NCBI GenBank assembly: GCA_002914845.1
Contig: JXTC01000017.1
Location: 387,431-451,430, forward strand
From: Trema orientale
Taxonomy: Eukaryota; Streptophyta; Magnoliopsida; Rosales; Cannabaceae
Reading direction: 5' to 3'
Length of the DNA: 64,000 nucleotides
Position numbers and translations under genes: made by a program. Shown piece by piece: positions 48,191 through 60,834 of this stretch (its first letter is position 1; every line of letters starts with the position of its first letter). The notes beneath the pieces are model-generated. The model saw nothing but the letters and a program-made list of their open reading frames with translations. It had not been told where the DNA came from and did not search any database.

Positions 48191-51100
48191 TCTTTTTCTG
48201 AGGTACTTTGATTTTTTTATGGTATTGAAAAATTTCGGATTTTGAAATTGTTTAAAAGTTTTCGAATTTTAATTAGAAAAATATTATTTTTAAAAATATT
48301 TTAAAAATATTATTTTTTAGTAATTGATGAGATATTTAAATAATCGATCAAGACAATTATCTTGGGGAGTTCCGCCGGATTTTCCTAGTTGGATTGAAAT
48401 TTTTGCGTTGGAAGACCTTAAAGCCATTGGCCACTTTGGTCATGAAGCAACCTTTTTGAAAATTCTAGGAGAACCGTAGGAAGGTTGGACAGGTGTCTAT
48501 GTGGATTGGATACAAAGCTTCAATGGTTTTCTTTTTTTAATTATGGGCCAGCGGGCATCAGTGTCCACCCACATCCTTTATTTCTTGTCTTCCAGTTTTT
48601 GGGACTTATAGAAATGTGACCAAATTTTGAGCCTAATTTCAGTAAATATCTTTTTGTCAAATGTTATAGCAAAATATCCGGTAGATATGTTTATATATCA
48701 AGTGTAAAATTTTATATACCAAATATAAAAAATTATATACCCAGTACATTTCAGTACAGTAGCTAAAATTAGTAGATAAATATATCTACCAAGTGTAAAA
48801 ATATATATACTTGGATATTTAGCTATAAAATTTTAAAAATGGACATCTACTTAATCAAATTTAAAATATTGGTCATCAACCTAAATTTCTCCCAATTTTT
48901 TTATCTTCCACAGCCTAAAAAAACTTCAACAAAATTGGTCTGTCAAAGCCCAGTGAATGATGCTATAGTATTACCACCGCCTTTTTTTGCCCCAATAGGA
49001 ATTTACTCTACTCCTTCTGTACCATCTAAATCTGTAGTTCCTCTTCGACGTTTTAATCGTCAATCTATAACTCCTGTCTGATACGGGTATTCTCCTGAAA
49101 GATATGGAGATAACTTCACTGGTTATCTCAAGTAACTAGATTGAATACTAGGGTAACTAAATTGGTTACCTCTAGTACTATTGAAAGATATCAATTTTAA
49201 AGAAAAAGTGGTATTTTTCTAAATAGTTTTTAAAAATACTATTTTGCTAAAATAACTTTTAAAAAGTAATAGTTTTCTAAATAAATCCCAGATTTTTCAA
49301 AAAAATTTGCATATCTAGGACTTTTCAATTTTTGATACTTTGGGCTTAGAATTTTGTCAGAAGCCCCATTTTTTTTTACATAGACTAATCGGGATAAAAA
49401 ATTATTCTATGGTAAATAACTTTTCTAGGACGCTTTTTAAAAAAAAAAAAAAAACTTTTTTACAATATTTTTATTTATTGCTCCACTTTGTGAACCGATC
49501 AAAAATCCTTTTAACAACAACAAAATAAGATTCTATAAACCCATTTTCACTCTTTTCTTCTTTCTTTTTTCACACTTTTTGATTTAGCTTTATTTTCATC
49601 CAGAAATTCTGAAAATTCATTTTTCATTATAGAGGAAATTAGGTGCTATACGCCCAACTCTCCCAAGCCTCAAAATCAGGCCTAAGTGTCAATTTTCAAT
49701 ACTTTTGATGGGAAAATTAATTAGGATTATAACACTTAAGTCCCATATAGGTGTGCACTAGGAAGATTATGAGTATTTATGTGGTAGTCTAGGAGTTTGT
49801 AGTATCTTCAATTAGCAATTTGGAGTTCCAATAGTGCTTCATTTGGTATCAAAATCGATCTAATTCATCACCTAGGTGGGCCTTAGAAGGCTGTCACATG
49901 CCATAATTATCGTAAATATGGAACCCCACTATAGAAGTTATAACGGAGATTTAGAATATGGACCCACACCAATGTCCAATAGGTGGTGTTTGTAATATCC
50001 CAATTCCCACATCATGTGTGCACTCGTAAGATCATTGGTATTTAAGTGGTAGGTCGTAATCATAGTAAATGTGGTCCGTCCATATGAGTTATTAGTGTGC
50101 TTCAAAATGTGAACCCCTAGCAAGGACGTTAATATGAATGAAGATTTACAAAATTAAAATCAATGCGATAAGGAATGGGAAAATGGAATGAGAACTTCTC
50201 ACACTTCCTCAAAATTATAAACCTAAGTATTTTCTTAACGCATCTTAGAAAGATAGAGTTTTTGAATTAATTTTTTAGGGTTCTTAAGAACCATAGAGAG
50301 ATATGTTTTTTTTTTTTTTTAGGGTTCTTAAGAAATAGAAAAGAGAGTTCGAGCTCTTGAATTATTTTTAGGATTCTTTGAGAACTAAGGAGTATAATTC
50401 TTGAATTATTTTCTAGAATTCTTAGGAGAAAGATAGCTGAAAAAAATAGGTTGGAATAGACCCAGGCATAATATATTAGGAATTAATTAATGAAATGAGA
50501 TTGAAAGGAAAAAAGAAAAAGAAAAGTCCAACTTAGTAGAACACACCATACAAAATATTAAATTACTTTCTACACATTATCATTAAATATAACTTTTTAT
50601 TTTTGTATAGTTACTCAATTCAGTATAGGCACTTGATAATAATCAAGCGGTCTAAGTCAAAGTACCCATCACATTGAGATACTCATTGAAGAAACACTAA
50701 TACAAATATACATAAATATAGGGGGGAAAGTTATTAATGAGTATTTTTATTTTTGTTCCATAGATGTGTATGTTTGATCAAATTGAAAATGACTTACAAT
50801 AGTAAATCAATCTATCCACTTCTATATATTCCAGTGTTTGCTATGTTGAGAATCCCACCTATTTGCATTCCTCTTCCAATTCTATGAAAATGAGCTTTTG
50901 GAATCAATTTTCTATTAAAGTTCTTAATACTTTAAATTACTTTAAATATGAAATTATTATGTATTACCATGTCCATTTTAATTTTAATTTTAAAATTTTT
51001 TTATCTGAAATCATTATATATTACTATGTTAGTATCAGTTTTAATTTGAAATTATTTTGTATTATCACGTCAATTTTAACTTTAATATGTAATTTTTTTA

Positions 51101-54100
51101 AATAACCTATTATCTAACATAATTAAGTATTACTATGTGAATCCCAATTTTAAATTTATAGTTTAGTTTTAGTAAAAAAAACAAAATAAGAACTGAAAAA
51201 TAGAATATTGAGAAAGAGAAAGTAATGATCCAATCAATTATTTGAATGGGTTAGGAAAAAATCGGATCAGCAGGTGCCAAATAGGGTACCCACTATATAA
51301 AACAATAAATCACTCACTTATATATGTATTAAATATAATAAACTTTTTTATTATAACCATCTGATTAAAATCTAATGATCCAAATTAAAGTAATGAACAT
51401 ATAAATAGTGTATTAATACTTATTGAAGCAATAAATGACCTTTTTCGTTAATATAAGCATCAAATATAATAGTTTTCATATAATTAATCAACTCATTATA
51501 GCTACCTTCATTTTTTCTTTTTCCATCCTATTTCTAAATGGACCTCTTACAAAATTTTAAATTTCTAAAATTTATTTTGACACATCTCTTAAATTTTAAT
51601 TAAGCACAAAAGTACTCATCATTAGTAATCATTTTTTTAAAATATTTATTTTTCCACTCACCTAATATTTCACTATCCATTAGTTTTTAAAACTCAATTA
51701 TTTTTCTTCTTCCCCATTTTTATTGGCATCTTCAAGATCTTTCATAGTGAATAGTCAATAAAGAAAAAAAAAAATACCATGAGTTTTCTATTTTTTTTTC
51801 CAAAATATATAATGAAAAGAGAAAAGAAAAGAAAAAAAAAATCAGTATCATAATGAGAATCTAATTTTCCTTTAAAAAACATAATTTTTATTATGTATTA
51901 CAGAGAAAGTGCATAATAGAATATACAATAATATCAATTATCCCTAAAAATAAATATAAAACGAAATACTTACCAAGATACTGTATACATATAAATGAAT
52001 ATAATTTAAGTAGGAAAGAGAAAAAAATCATTTTAACCAAGTGCTTATACAAATTAAACAAAAGATCATATTTCAATTCTTATTGCTATTTTTAATTTTT
52101 CTTTTTATATAGTTAATGAGTAACAAAAGAATATTCTATTATAAAAAAAAAAAAGAGACTACATTAGAGTAGAGACTGGAGATTGCCACCAACATAAACT
52201 CTAATTAAGAAGGGGGGGAAAAAAAAGGAGAGATAAGGAAAACCTTAAAGCAAAATTAAATACACAATAATTTAAACTTTAAAGCAAAATTAAATACACA
52301 ATAATTTAGTTTTTCTTTACATGAAGGGGGTGTACTAAGAGATCAAATTTAAATATTTGATGCTATATGAAGGTATTTATGTTAAATTATATGAGGATAT
52401 TTGTATAATTAAATAACAAATTAAAAAGGGTGAGAAGAGACAAAAGATGGGTGGGAATATCATAGAGCCACTTTTAAAGTATTCATCAATCTATTGCTAA
52501 GTATTCATCAATGAATAAATGTTGTAGTACTGAACATTAAGAAGCACCCATATAAATACTGCGTGTGTATATTTCATGATTCACTCGAGAAAGAGTCAAA
52601 AGCCAGTGTTTACAACTTAAAAGGAAATTACAATCTATATGAGCCTTCTAAGAAGGAGACGAGAAAGATTAATTAATGGGGCATTTTATGGAATTATTTA
52701 TGTGGTCATGATCAAACAAAACTATATAGCTGACGACAAAGAACTGTATTTAATACATTGAGCAGTTGAGAATTGGACCCATTGGCTGAATTGTTTATTT
52801 GTGGATATTGTCATATTGAACTGAGCAGATAAACCTGCCAGGCATGAACTGTGACATTTGCATAAACATAAACCATTATATATAACTATATATAATTGAT
52901 GGCCTTATGGATCCTTGAATTATAGAACACTTATTTTGGTCTTTAAATTTAAAATTGTCATTTTCATCCTTAGAATATTAAAATTGTTTCCTGTTAGCCA
53001 TTTTTGCTATATTTTATTTGATTTCAACGTAAATAGCAAATAAGATGTATATGCGCATCATTCTGATTTATTTATTTCAAATCATATATTCCATATATAT
53101 CTTCATTATACTCATTTTTTAATTGTTTTCTTCTTGTTCAGATATCTTTATAGTGTTGGGCTTATGATTGTGTGTATGAAAATAGATAAGACAGAAGGAT
53201 AAGTATATCTATTGTGCTTATTATGTTTATGGGCAAACGAAATCGAGGAAACAAGACTATCGAGGAACATTTTCAGTAACTTTTTTTTTGCTCTGGAAAA
53301 AATGATTTATTAAGAAGAGGAAAACAGATTGGTAACCACATGTGACATGTGGGGGCACCTCCCATAATTTAGTAATAAATTTAAAGGATGGAAATGATAA
53401 AATTTAAAATTTAGGGATTAAAAAAAATTTCAAAAAAATTAGGGACTAATAGGATCATTAATCTTAAAGACAACAAAAAAATGTAGAGGCGTCTGAACCT
53501 TTGCAATTCTCTTACTATATTTAAATGAAAAAAAATGCCTTTTCAAAAAAATGAAAAAAAAAAGATTGTTATGAATAGGTGATCCATGATTAAAAAAATA
53601 TTGCTTAAAATATTAAGTTATTAGATAAATAAAATTAGAAGCATAAAACATTTCATTATATATCGAAATCCTATCAATCATTTTATTAACGGACAATTTA
53701 GATAAAGTACCAGAGAGAGTACAGGTGATATATATCCGGCTGAAAACTATTACAAATGTGGCACGGTTGTGGCGGCCAAAAATATTTAATAATAGTATTG
53801 TCGCCAATCATGTTATACATTATATGTTAACCTTTTGAGTTAATTAATCTAATGCAAAATATTACACATACATTGAATTTGGTACCAATTGGAACCATTA
53901 GTATGCATGTACATGGGAACAAGAGTTATCGGTAGATACTAATGAAACAAACAAATATAATTTAATCAATTAGTTTTTTGATTAATTTTAAACAATATTT
54001 TTTAGATTCCAGATTAATTTTAACCATTTGTTTATAGGTGATAGCAACATTGGCCACTATTGTTAAGATGATCTATAATTCAAATCTCACAGCAGTACTT

Positions 54101-56458
54101 TGGTTAAAACGTTAAATTCATACATCTTGTCCAAATTACAAAACACATTCCTTTTGGTTACAAAACACATTCCTTGGTCAACCTTTGCTGGCCTCCACTT
54201 AAAATTTTGCAAAACTTATATATATATAATATAATATTAATATAGGATAATTCTATAGGAAATAAATTATAAATACCCGTATAAGCGCCCATTAGAAAAA
54301 GGTAGATAAGCCCCACGAATTAATAACTAATTTGTAGTTTAGATTTTTTTTCATTTTAAAAATAGGTTTAGTTTTTCTTTTTATAAATTAGATTGGACTG
54401 AGTTAAGCTGATTAGATTAAACCAAAAAGAGCTTAAATTCAAATGGGTCACTTTCACCTCAAGGTTTAAGTTTAACCCCATTTAATAAAGAGTAATGCTA
54501 GGAACATACATAATATACACACAAAACATATACACATGATGTAGCATGTATTTTTAGCCACTTATATACATAATAAGACCTTATTTTTATCATTATGTGT
54601 ATCTTGTATGTATATTTTGTATATCTCTAGTATTACTCTTTAACAAATATCTTGAATTAGCAAGGAAAAAAGAAAATTTTATTTCGTGATATGTGTCCTA
54701 GTGAGCAAATTATTTGGATTGGAAAATATTTATGGTCCAGAAAAGGAAATGGTTTATAAAAAAAGAAACAAATGCATATGTAGTAGGTTATCGACTTATG
54801 GCACTGAAATTAATTTTTTCAGTTGCTACAGAAATGGTATTTTCTTTCATGAATCTTATTAAAAATCGGCAACGTGTGAAATCAAGCAGGGGTTAATTGA
54901 TTAAGACAATTTATTTATGTATACTGCAAGAATCTTCAATACCTTTAATAACGAAATAATTATATACAAAGTTTTAATGCTCGAAACCTCATTGATTAGA
55001 CAACTGTAGTATTTGATAGTGTTATTAATTGTTATTTATTTTTTTTATTCGAGTTTAAGCACAACCGACAAAAATTTTTTGCTTCTATCACTATTTTTGA
55101 CCATGCAAAATCATTATTTATAATATTTTTAGAAGTTTTTATTGGTTAAAAAACTCTTGATTATAAGTCAAAACCGTTTTAACATTATTAAAAATGCCAT
55201 TCTAAAACAAAATTCACAAAAAAGTCGGCCCAAATTAATCCTGTACCCATGTCCTTTTCTTGAAATGGTCGGGAACAAGATCATTTTGTTGGTATCCAGG
55301 TGTTATATTATTAAAAAATGGTCTATCATGAAAAATGGCCCGAAAAACATCATTTGGGCCCAGTCTTCTTGTCTGTATCCCTTTAACTGTAATGGTTAAC
55401 TGTCCTAACTTAAGGGCAAAAGTGTCCATTCAACCCAACTTAAGTTCATTAGTCATTTTTTTTTTTTTTCCCAGACATTTGTGTATGTATTCGTATAGTG
55501 TAAATTAAGGCCATTTATTCATGTTTCAGCTGACCGGCCGCATTTAGCTGTATTCATATTTTTATTTTTTTTTGAAAGAGCTGTATACATATTATATATT
55601 GGAGAATGACGACACCTCTAAATATAACTGCATACTGACTATAAAAGGTAGCTTAGCTAGTTTTGATATTTAGCGAAATTCATACGCGCGTGTTTTATAT
55701 TTTTTTAATAAAAAATACGAATATGTAATTCTTCTGTATAGTTTTAAAGTATGTTCTATGTATATAATACTGGTGTTAAACACAAAACTGCAAATTAGGC
55801 TAGTTTTAGCTAATTAATTAACTTATTGAAGTCTAGCATAAAACTATTGGACTCTTGAAAATATGTTCTCTGTGTACTGTGTACCCCTAATTTATGAAAA
55901 ATAATACACAAAGCTGTAAATTATATATGGTCAAAAGCTCAATTCTCTTGTCATTTTCTTCATTAGCTTCGGGATACTTCATGGAAATTATATATGTAAA
56001 GACTTATAGGGCGATCGCATTAATAAATCTGAATGATATCAAGATAATAGCTAAAGGCCAAAAGGTCAAACAGTATAAGGGTCATGCGCATATGAAAATA
56101 AAAAAATCAAAATTTTAATTTAACCCTCCACTCTGGTTTGAGCTATAGCCCCGAGAAATATTCCATAGCTAGCTAGGTCATGGGACCTTTAGCTAGCTTA
56201 AGCACCCAAAAAAAAAAAAAAAAAGGCTGGGAACATAATAATTTAAAAAAGAATGTTCAAAAAAAAAAAAAAAAAACTTTAAAAAGTAGTATACATAATT
56301 CGGCAACTTCAGATATATTTTTTTTTGATAAGTTTAGATTCATAATCACATATGTCTATATAACTGATCTTATGTATTGAAAGTGGTTAACAAGAGCGAT
56401 CAACAACCATAGATATTAAAAAAAAAAAAGAAAAGAAAAGATGTCGATATGATTTGCA
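48191..56458. other. 8.3 kb intergenic region, repeats only
   Basis: 48900-49110 has a faint copia resemblance (PLRRFNRQSITPV, stop, YGYSPERYG, like the integrase-RT linker). 49200-49370 is an A/T-rich dispersed repeat related to 7330-7610. 49629-49700 copies the thioredoxin-like upstream region. 52245-52308 holds a 34-bp tandem duplication. 55244-55262 resembles the MULE terminal repeat. Otherwise AT-rich, with no coding exon recognised. Confidence 0.4.
52245..52312. repeat. 34-bp tandem duplication
   Basis: TTAAAGCAAAATTAAATACA starts at 52245 and again at 52279; both copies continue CACAATAATTTA. Confidence 0.8.
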
Positions 56459-56946
56459 ATGAAGAGGAAAAGAGAATTATTGGAGATAAAGGGGTCAGAG
56501 ATAAGATCTGCCATTGAAGAACTCACCGTGCTGGTCAAGCTTAAACCTAATGATCATATTAATCTTGGATCTGGTGATGCCAAAATCCCGACCTTGCCTT
56601 TTCTATCTATATGCAACTTGGTCCTCCAAGTCCTTGGTTAAGTTCTCATATTATAGTCTCTATCTTTTATATCAACCATCTACATATTCTATGTACATAT
56701 ATATGTCCTGAGGTTATGAATCTAATTATATCTCATTAATTTGCAGATAAGATAGGGCCAACAATGACTGTTCTTAGAAAAGACATCCATCAAAACATTC
56801 AGGTAAGACACAGAAAAACATTATAATTTATCATGAAATCAATAAATGTTTGGTGGCCATGGCTAAGTATATAATTACTATCATTAGGACATAATCTGTT
56901 ACTTTTTGTATAATATACTTCTCAGACTCTCTAGCATATATATATA

Positions 56947-56982
<36 letters not shown>

Positions 56983-57813
56983 ATCAGATGAAAGATCTCA
57001 TCATTCTTGGAAAGTACTGCCCTTTACTTAATCCTTGCTGCGGTCCCTTTTTTCTTCCTTCTTCATCTTGATTTTTTTTTCAAATTTTATTTTCTTTTGA
57101 TTACAAATATAAGAATGCTATAATATGACTGATATATATAGTTTCCATCACCCTACTCATGTTCTAATATTGTAGAGAATGGAAAAGGTTTTGGAATCTG
57201 ATCCTTCACTATATTCAAATGTGGTTGAGATGTTGAAGAAAGAGGAAGCTGAAGGCAATTCCAAACTGAGAACCAGTTGTAGTAGAGCCTTTGTCTGGCT
57301 TACAAGGTAAACATATTCACAGTTAATAATCAGTACTAGAACTATATATGTATTTTCACTAAAGTATACTTATCATATGTAATTTTGTGCAACATTATCA
57401 TACACAGATGTTCACTGATTTATGTCAAATTATTTATGGAGACATTCTAGGACAAAAAATACTTATGTTAACAGTACCCCTAAAATTCAAAAACTCATAC
57501 AACACCGCGCGGCTCCATTACTCAAATTTGATAAAAAAAAATTACTTTTGACAAATTAGATTTTCATTTTGAGGAAAAAAAGATTTTCATTTGAGTGAAT
57601 TTTTTCTATAATAATACACTTATATTATTTTTTCTATTAATTGTTTAAATTAAAAACATAGCTAATTGTTGAAAATTTTAATTACTTTTTTTTTTTGTCA
57701 TTTTTGTTAGCTTCATTGTAAATATTTTTGTGCAGGGGTATTATTGTAATTTTGGCATAACTAAGAGGCAGTCAATTTCAATCTTGATTTTAAAATTCTA
57801 TATATCATAGCCT

Positions 57814-57864
<51 letters not shown>

Positions 57865-59067
57865 TTACCAGACTCCTGATGGATTGGATAATATATGATT
57901 TTGAGAACTTGAAAGTGAATGACAGTATGCGATCATTAATATTTATTTATTTATTTTTATTTATTTTTTGCCTCCGATGATCATTTATATTTCTGATATT
58001 GCTACTTAAATCATTCATATGAACGTGTATAGCTATATATAAACGTGTTTGTATTGTTTCAATATGTATGAAAAATATTGTGCTGATCAGATACTTGATT
58101 TTAAATACTAATTAATACTACTTACTCCCCCAGATCATTGGATTTTACTGTGGCCTTATTACAAAACTTAACCAAGGATTTTGGGCAGAACATGGAGCAA
58201 ACCGTGGAAGAATCTTACAATACTACTTTAAGGTCATGGCATGGGTGGATTTCATCAGCTGCTTATAAAGTAAATAATAATTATGACAACTGTATATTCT
58301 CTATGTTTTTATGCATATTATTAAGGATTAAAAAAATATTTTCTCTTTTACCTCAAAAAAAAAATGAAAGATTGTTTTCTTAAAATTTTTATTTTAAGTT
58401 GTTCTAATTTCTAAAAGAAGCTGTAAATACCTTTTGATCATTGTTAGAGGTTGTTTTTAATAAGATTGTTTTGGGATGATTACATGGATTCCTTCTTTTA
58501 CGATTTTTCCAGATTTTGTACATGATTTTATGTAACTTTTTTTTAAACTTTTATTTTAATGTAATTTGGATTAGGGTGATAGAGATTGTTTTACAGACAA
58601 GTGCCAATCTAGTTGAGATATGTTGCTAGAACTTTATACTTTTTATTTTTTGATCATTTGTCAAACAAATTGAAATAAATTTCGAGCCCAAAAGAAACCA
58701 AATTAGAATTAGAAAATAAAATAAAATCTCCGGTAATTGTTGAACTAATTATTCACGTGAATTGTATTGCAGGTAGCTCTAAAACTGGTGCCTGAAAAGA
58801 AAACTTTCATCAGTCTCCTATTGGCAAAACATGAAAATTATGACACCCTCAAAGACGAAATAGAGACATTGATTTCTTTATTGGTTCCTTTTCTAGAGGA
58901 GGTCCACTCTGTTCTGGTATGACCAAGTTAAAAGTTCGATAATTTTCCAAAGCAAACTCTTTTAATGCTTCTTTAATCTGTATGCCATTTTAAATTATAT
59001 ATATATATATTTATATATATTTATCTTGCAGGGATCATATCGACTAGATAGGATAAAGTGTCCCTAG
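56459..59067 (+). CDS. Glycolipid transfer protein (GLTP) family (226 aa, six exons)
   Basis: Exons are 56459-56636, 56747-56802, 57176-57306, 58134-58269, 58773-58916 and 59032-59067, all GT-AG and in phase; 227 codons including the stop. GLTPs are cytosolic all-helical proteins that move glycolipids between membranes. The headgroup-binding residues of the family can be placed: Asp72 and Asn76 in RKDIHQNIQRMEKV (Arg79 where human GLTP has Lys), Trp119 in FVWLTR, and His158 in LRSWHGWISSAAYK. Length and motifs suit plant GLTP1-like proteins better than the ACD11 branch, though this was not tested with a tree. The N terminus (MKRKRELLEIKGSEIRSAIE) is basic and less conserved. Intron 2 carries a (TG)n run and intron 3 an (AAT)n run. 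Confidence 0.9.
56947..56981. repeat. (TG)n microsatellite in GLTP intron 2
   Basis: About 16 TG units following a TA run; intronic. Confidence 0.9.
57815..57864. repeat. (AAT)n microsatellite in GLTP intron 3
   Basis: About 16 uninterrupted AAT/ATA units in the 827-bp intron between exons 3 and 4. Confidence 0.9.
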
Positions 59068-59554
59068 CAAGCCTCATAACACTTATCCGTTGGTGCTCAC
59101 CATGCATAATTAAGTTAATATACAAAGTATAGTTAAGATGGTAAAACGCTCTCTTTTTTCCCCAATCTTTCTATAATTTTCATTTAACATGTACAAATAT
59201 TTATTTGCTTTAGGTTTTGTAGCCAATTGGCAACTTTAGCACCCTTTTCAGGGTTGTATAGTTATAGTTTATTATTATGAATCATCACGTACAATTTTCT
59301 CTGCAATGTATGAGTATGTACCATGACTCAATAGTCATGATATTTTGTAAAACCGTCTTTCAGAGTATCTTTTTGTATATTGAATAATTCTAGCTAGAGT
59401 TGAGTGGGTTCTGAAAAGCAATTTTATTTTTTTAACAGTTTTCTTTAGGATAAAAATTCCATAAATTTGCTATAAATCTAACAGTATCATTCAAAGCTGC
59501 TAATCAGCCTAATTAATTATCTAAAGACCCTTTATCCCATTCGGCTCATTTGAT

Positions 59555-60312
59555 ATACAGGACTGGATTGGATTAGACTGGATTAATAATTAGGATTAAA
59601 TTGGACTAGACTAAATTGGACTATTTAATACTGTAATGTGTTTGGTGTCATACAGTACTAGAACATAAATACATAATAAAAATTTTATTAATGTAGTTTT
59701 CATAATTTTTTTTATGAAATAAGAAGATAAATATTTCATAAATTGGAGAGAAAAAATTAAACAATAATTAAATAAAAAATATTATTTTATTTTATTTTTA
59801 ATAATTATTATATGTCTACTTTTTTTTAAATAGGATATGCATTTTTTTTTATAAATATGACAACTTTTCTTAATATAGTTCTAATTATGTTTTTTTTTTT
59901 AAATAGGACTTATCTAATGACCTCTCTTTTTTAGTTCTAATTATTTTTTAGTTATAAATAATTAAATATTTCTAAAAATAGAAAAAATAAATTATATGAT
60001 AATTATATAAAATAATATGATTTTAATTTATTTATGAAAAATAGGTATATAAAAATAAAATATATATTTTTAGTTAAAAAAATAAAAATTATAATTTATT
60101 TAATATTTATATATATTTATATTAATTAAATAAACTATTAAAGAAATAAAGAAAAAAAAACAAAAAATGTTGGGCTTGGGACTAAATTAACCTAAGTCCT
60201 ATTTGGGATAATTTAGTCTAAGTTAAGTTAATTTAGTCCCATCGAAAGAGGACTAAAAAGGAGGCCGGACTCCTTTGTCCAATCCTTCTCTGGACCCAAA
60301 TATGGGACTGGA
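59555..60312. mobile_element. Possible MITE or small DNA transposon relic
   Basis: Both edges carry GGACTGGATTGG-like and, on the opposite strand, GGATTGGAC-like words, plus repeated GACTAAATT/AATTTAGTC inverted motifs around a very AT-rich core. The ends and target duplication cannot be fixed by eye. Confidence 0.3.
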
Positions 60313-60354
60313 CAAAGAATAAAATCATTATCTTTTCCACTCTTCAATTTCATG

Positions 60355-60502
60355 TTTGATACGTGACTTCCACTAAAATATCTCATATTCAATAATATAA
60401 CAAAACATAGAGAAATCCACGTCTAATATTTGATACGTGACTTCTACTAAAATATCTCATATTCAATAATATAACAAAATATAGAGAAATCTACGTCTAA
60501 TA
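60355..60502. repeat. 74-bp tandem duplication
   Basis: TTTGATACGTGACTTC starts at 60355 and again at 60429. The two copies differ at about three bases. Confidence 0.9.
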
Positions 60503-60834
60503 ATAAACAAGAGAGTGAAAAACTTCCTAGAACCCTATAGACATATATCAAAAATAATTCTCCAATAACCCATCACAAAGTACACCATACGTATATACCT
60601 TGGAGATACACATGTTTATCGCACAAGGGAGCCAATTTCAGTACTGAAAATGAATATTTTCCCTCAAAATTCTATATGCCAGAGTGCAACTTGCTCCAAT
60701 TCTTTCCTTGTCCAATCTCAAATTATGTTACATAAATAGCTGGTAGCGTTCCTTCATGTCCAATATGAAAGTCAGAATTAATTGAATCTAAATTAATTCA
60801 AATTAACAATATTATTCAATAAGAGCTGGTGGAA

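Larger units (their letters stand above)
59068..60834. other. Intergenic between GLTP and GH9 genes, repeats only
   Basis: Convergent 3' flanks. It contains the MITE-like block at about 59555-60312 and the 74-bp tandem duplication at 60355-60502. No exon was seen. Confidence 0.45.
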
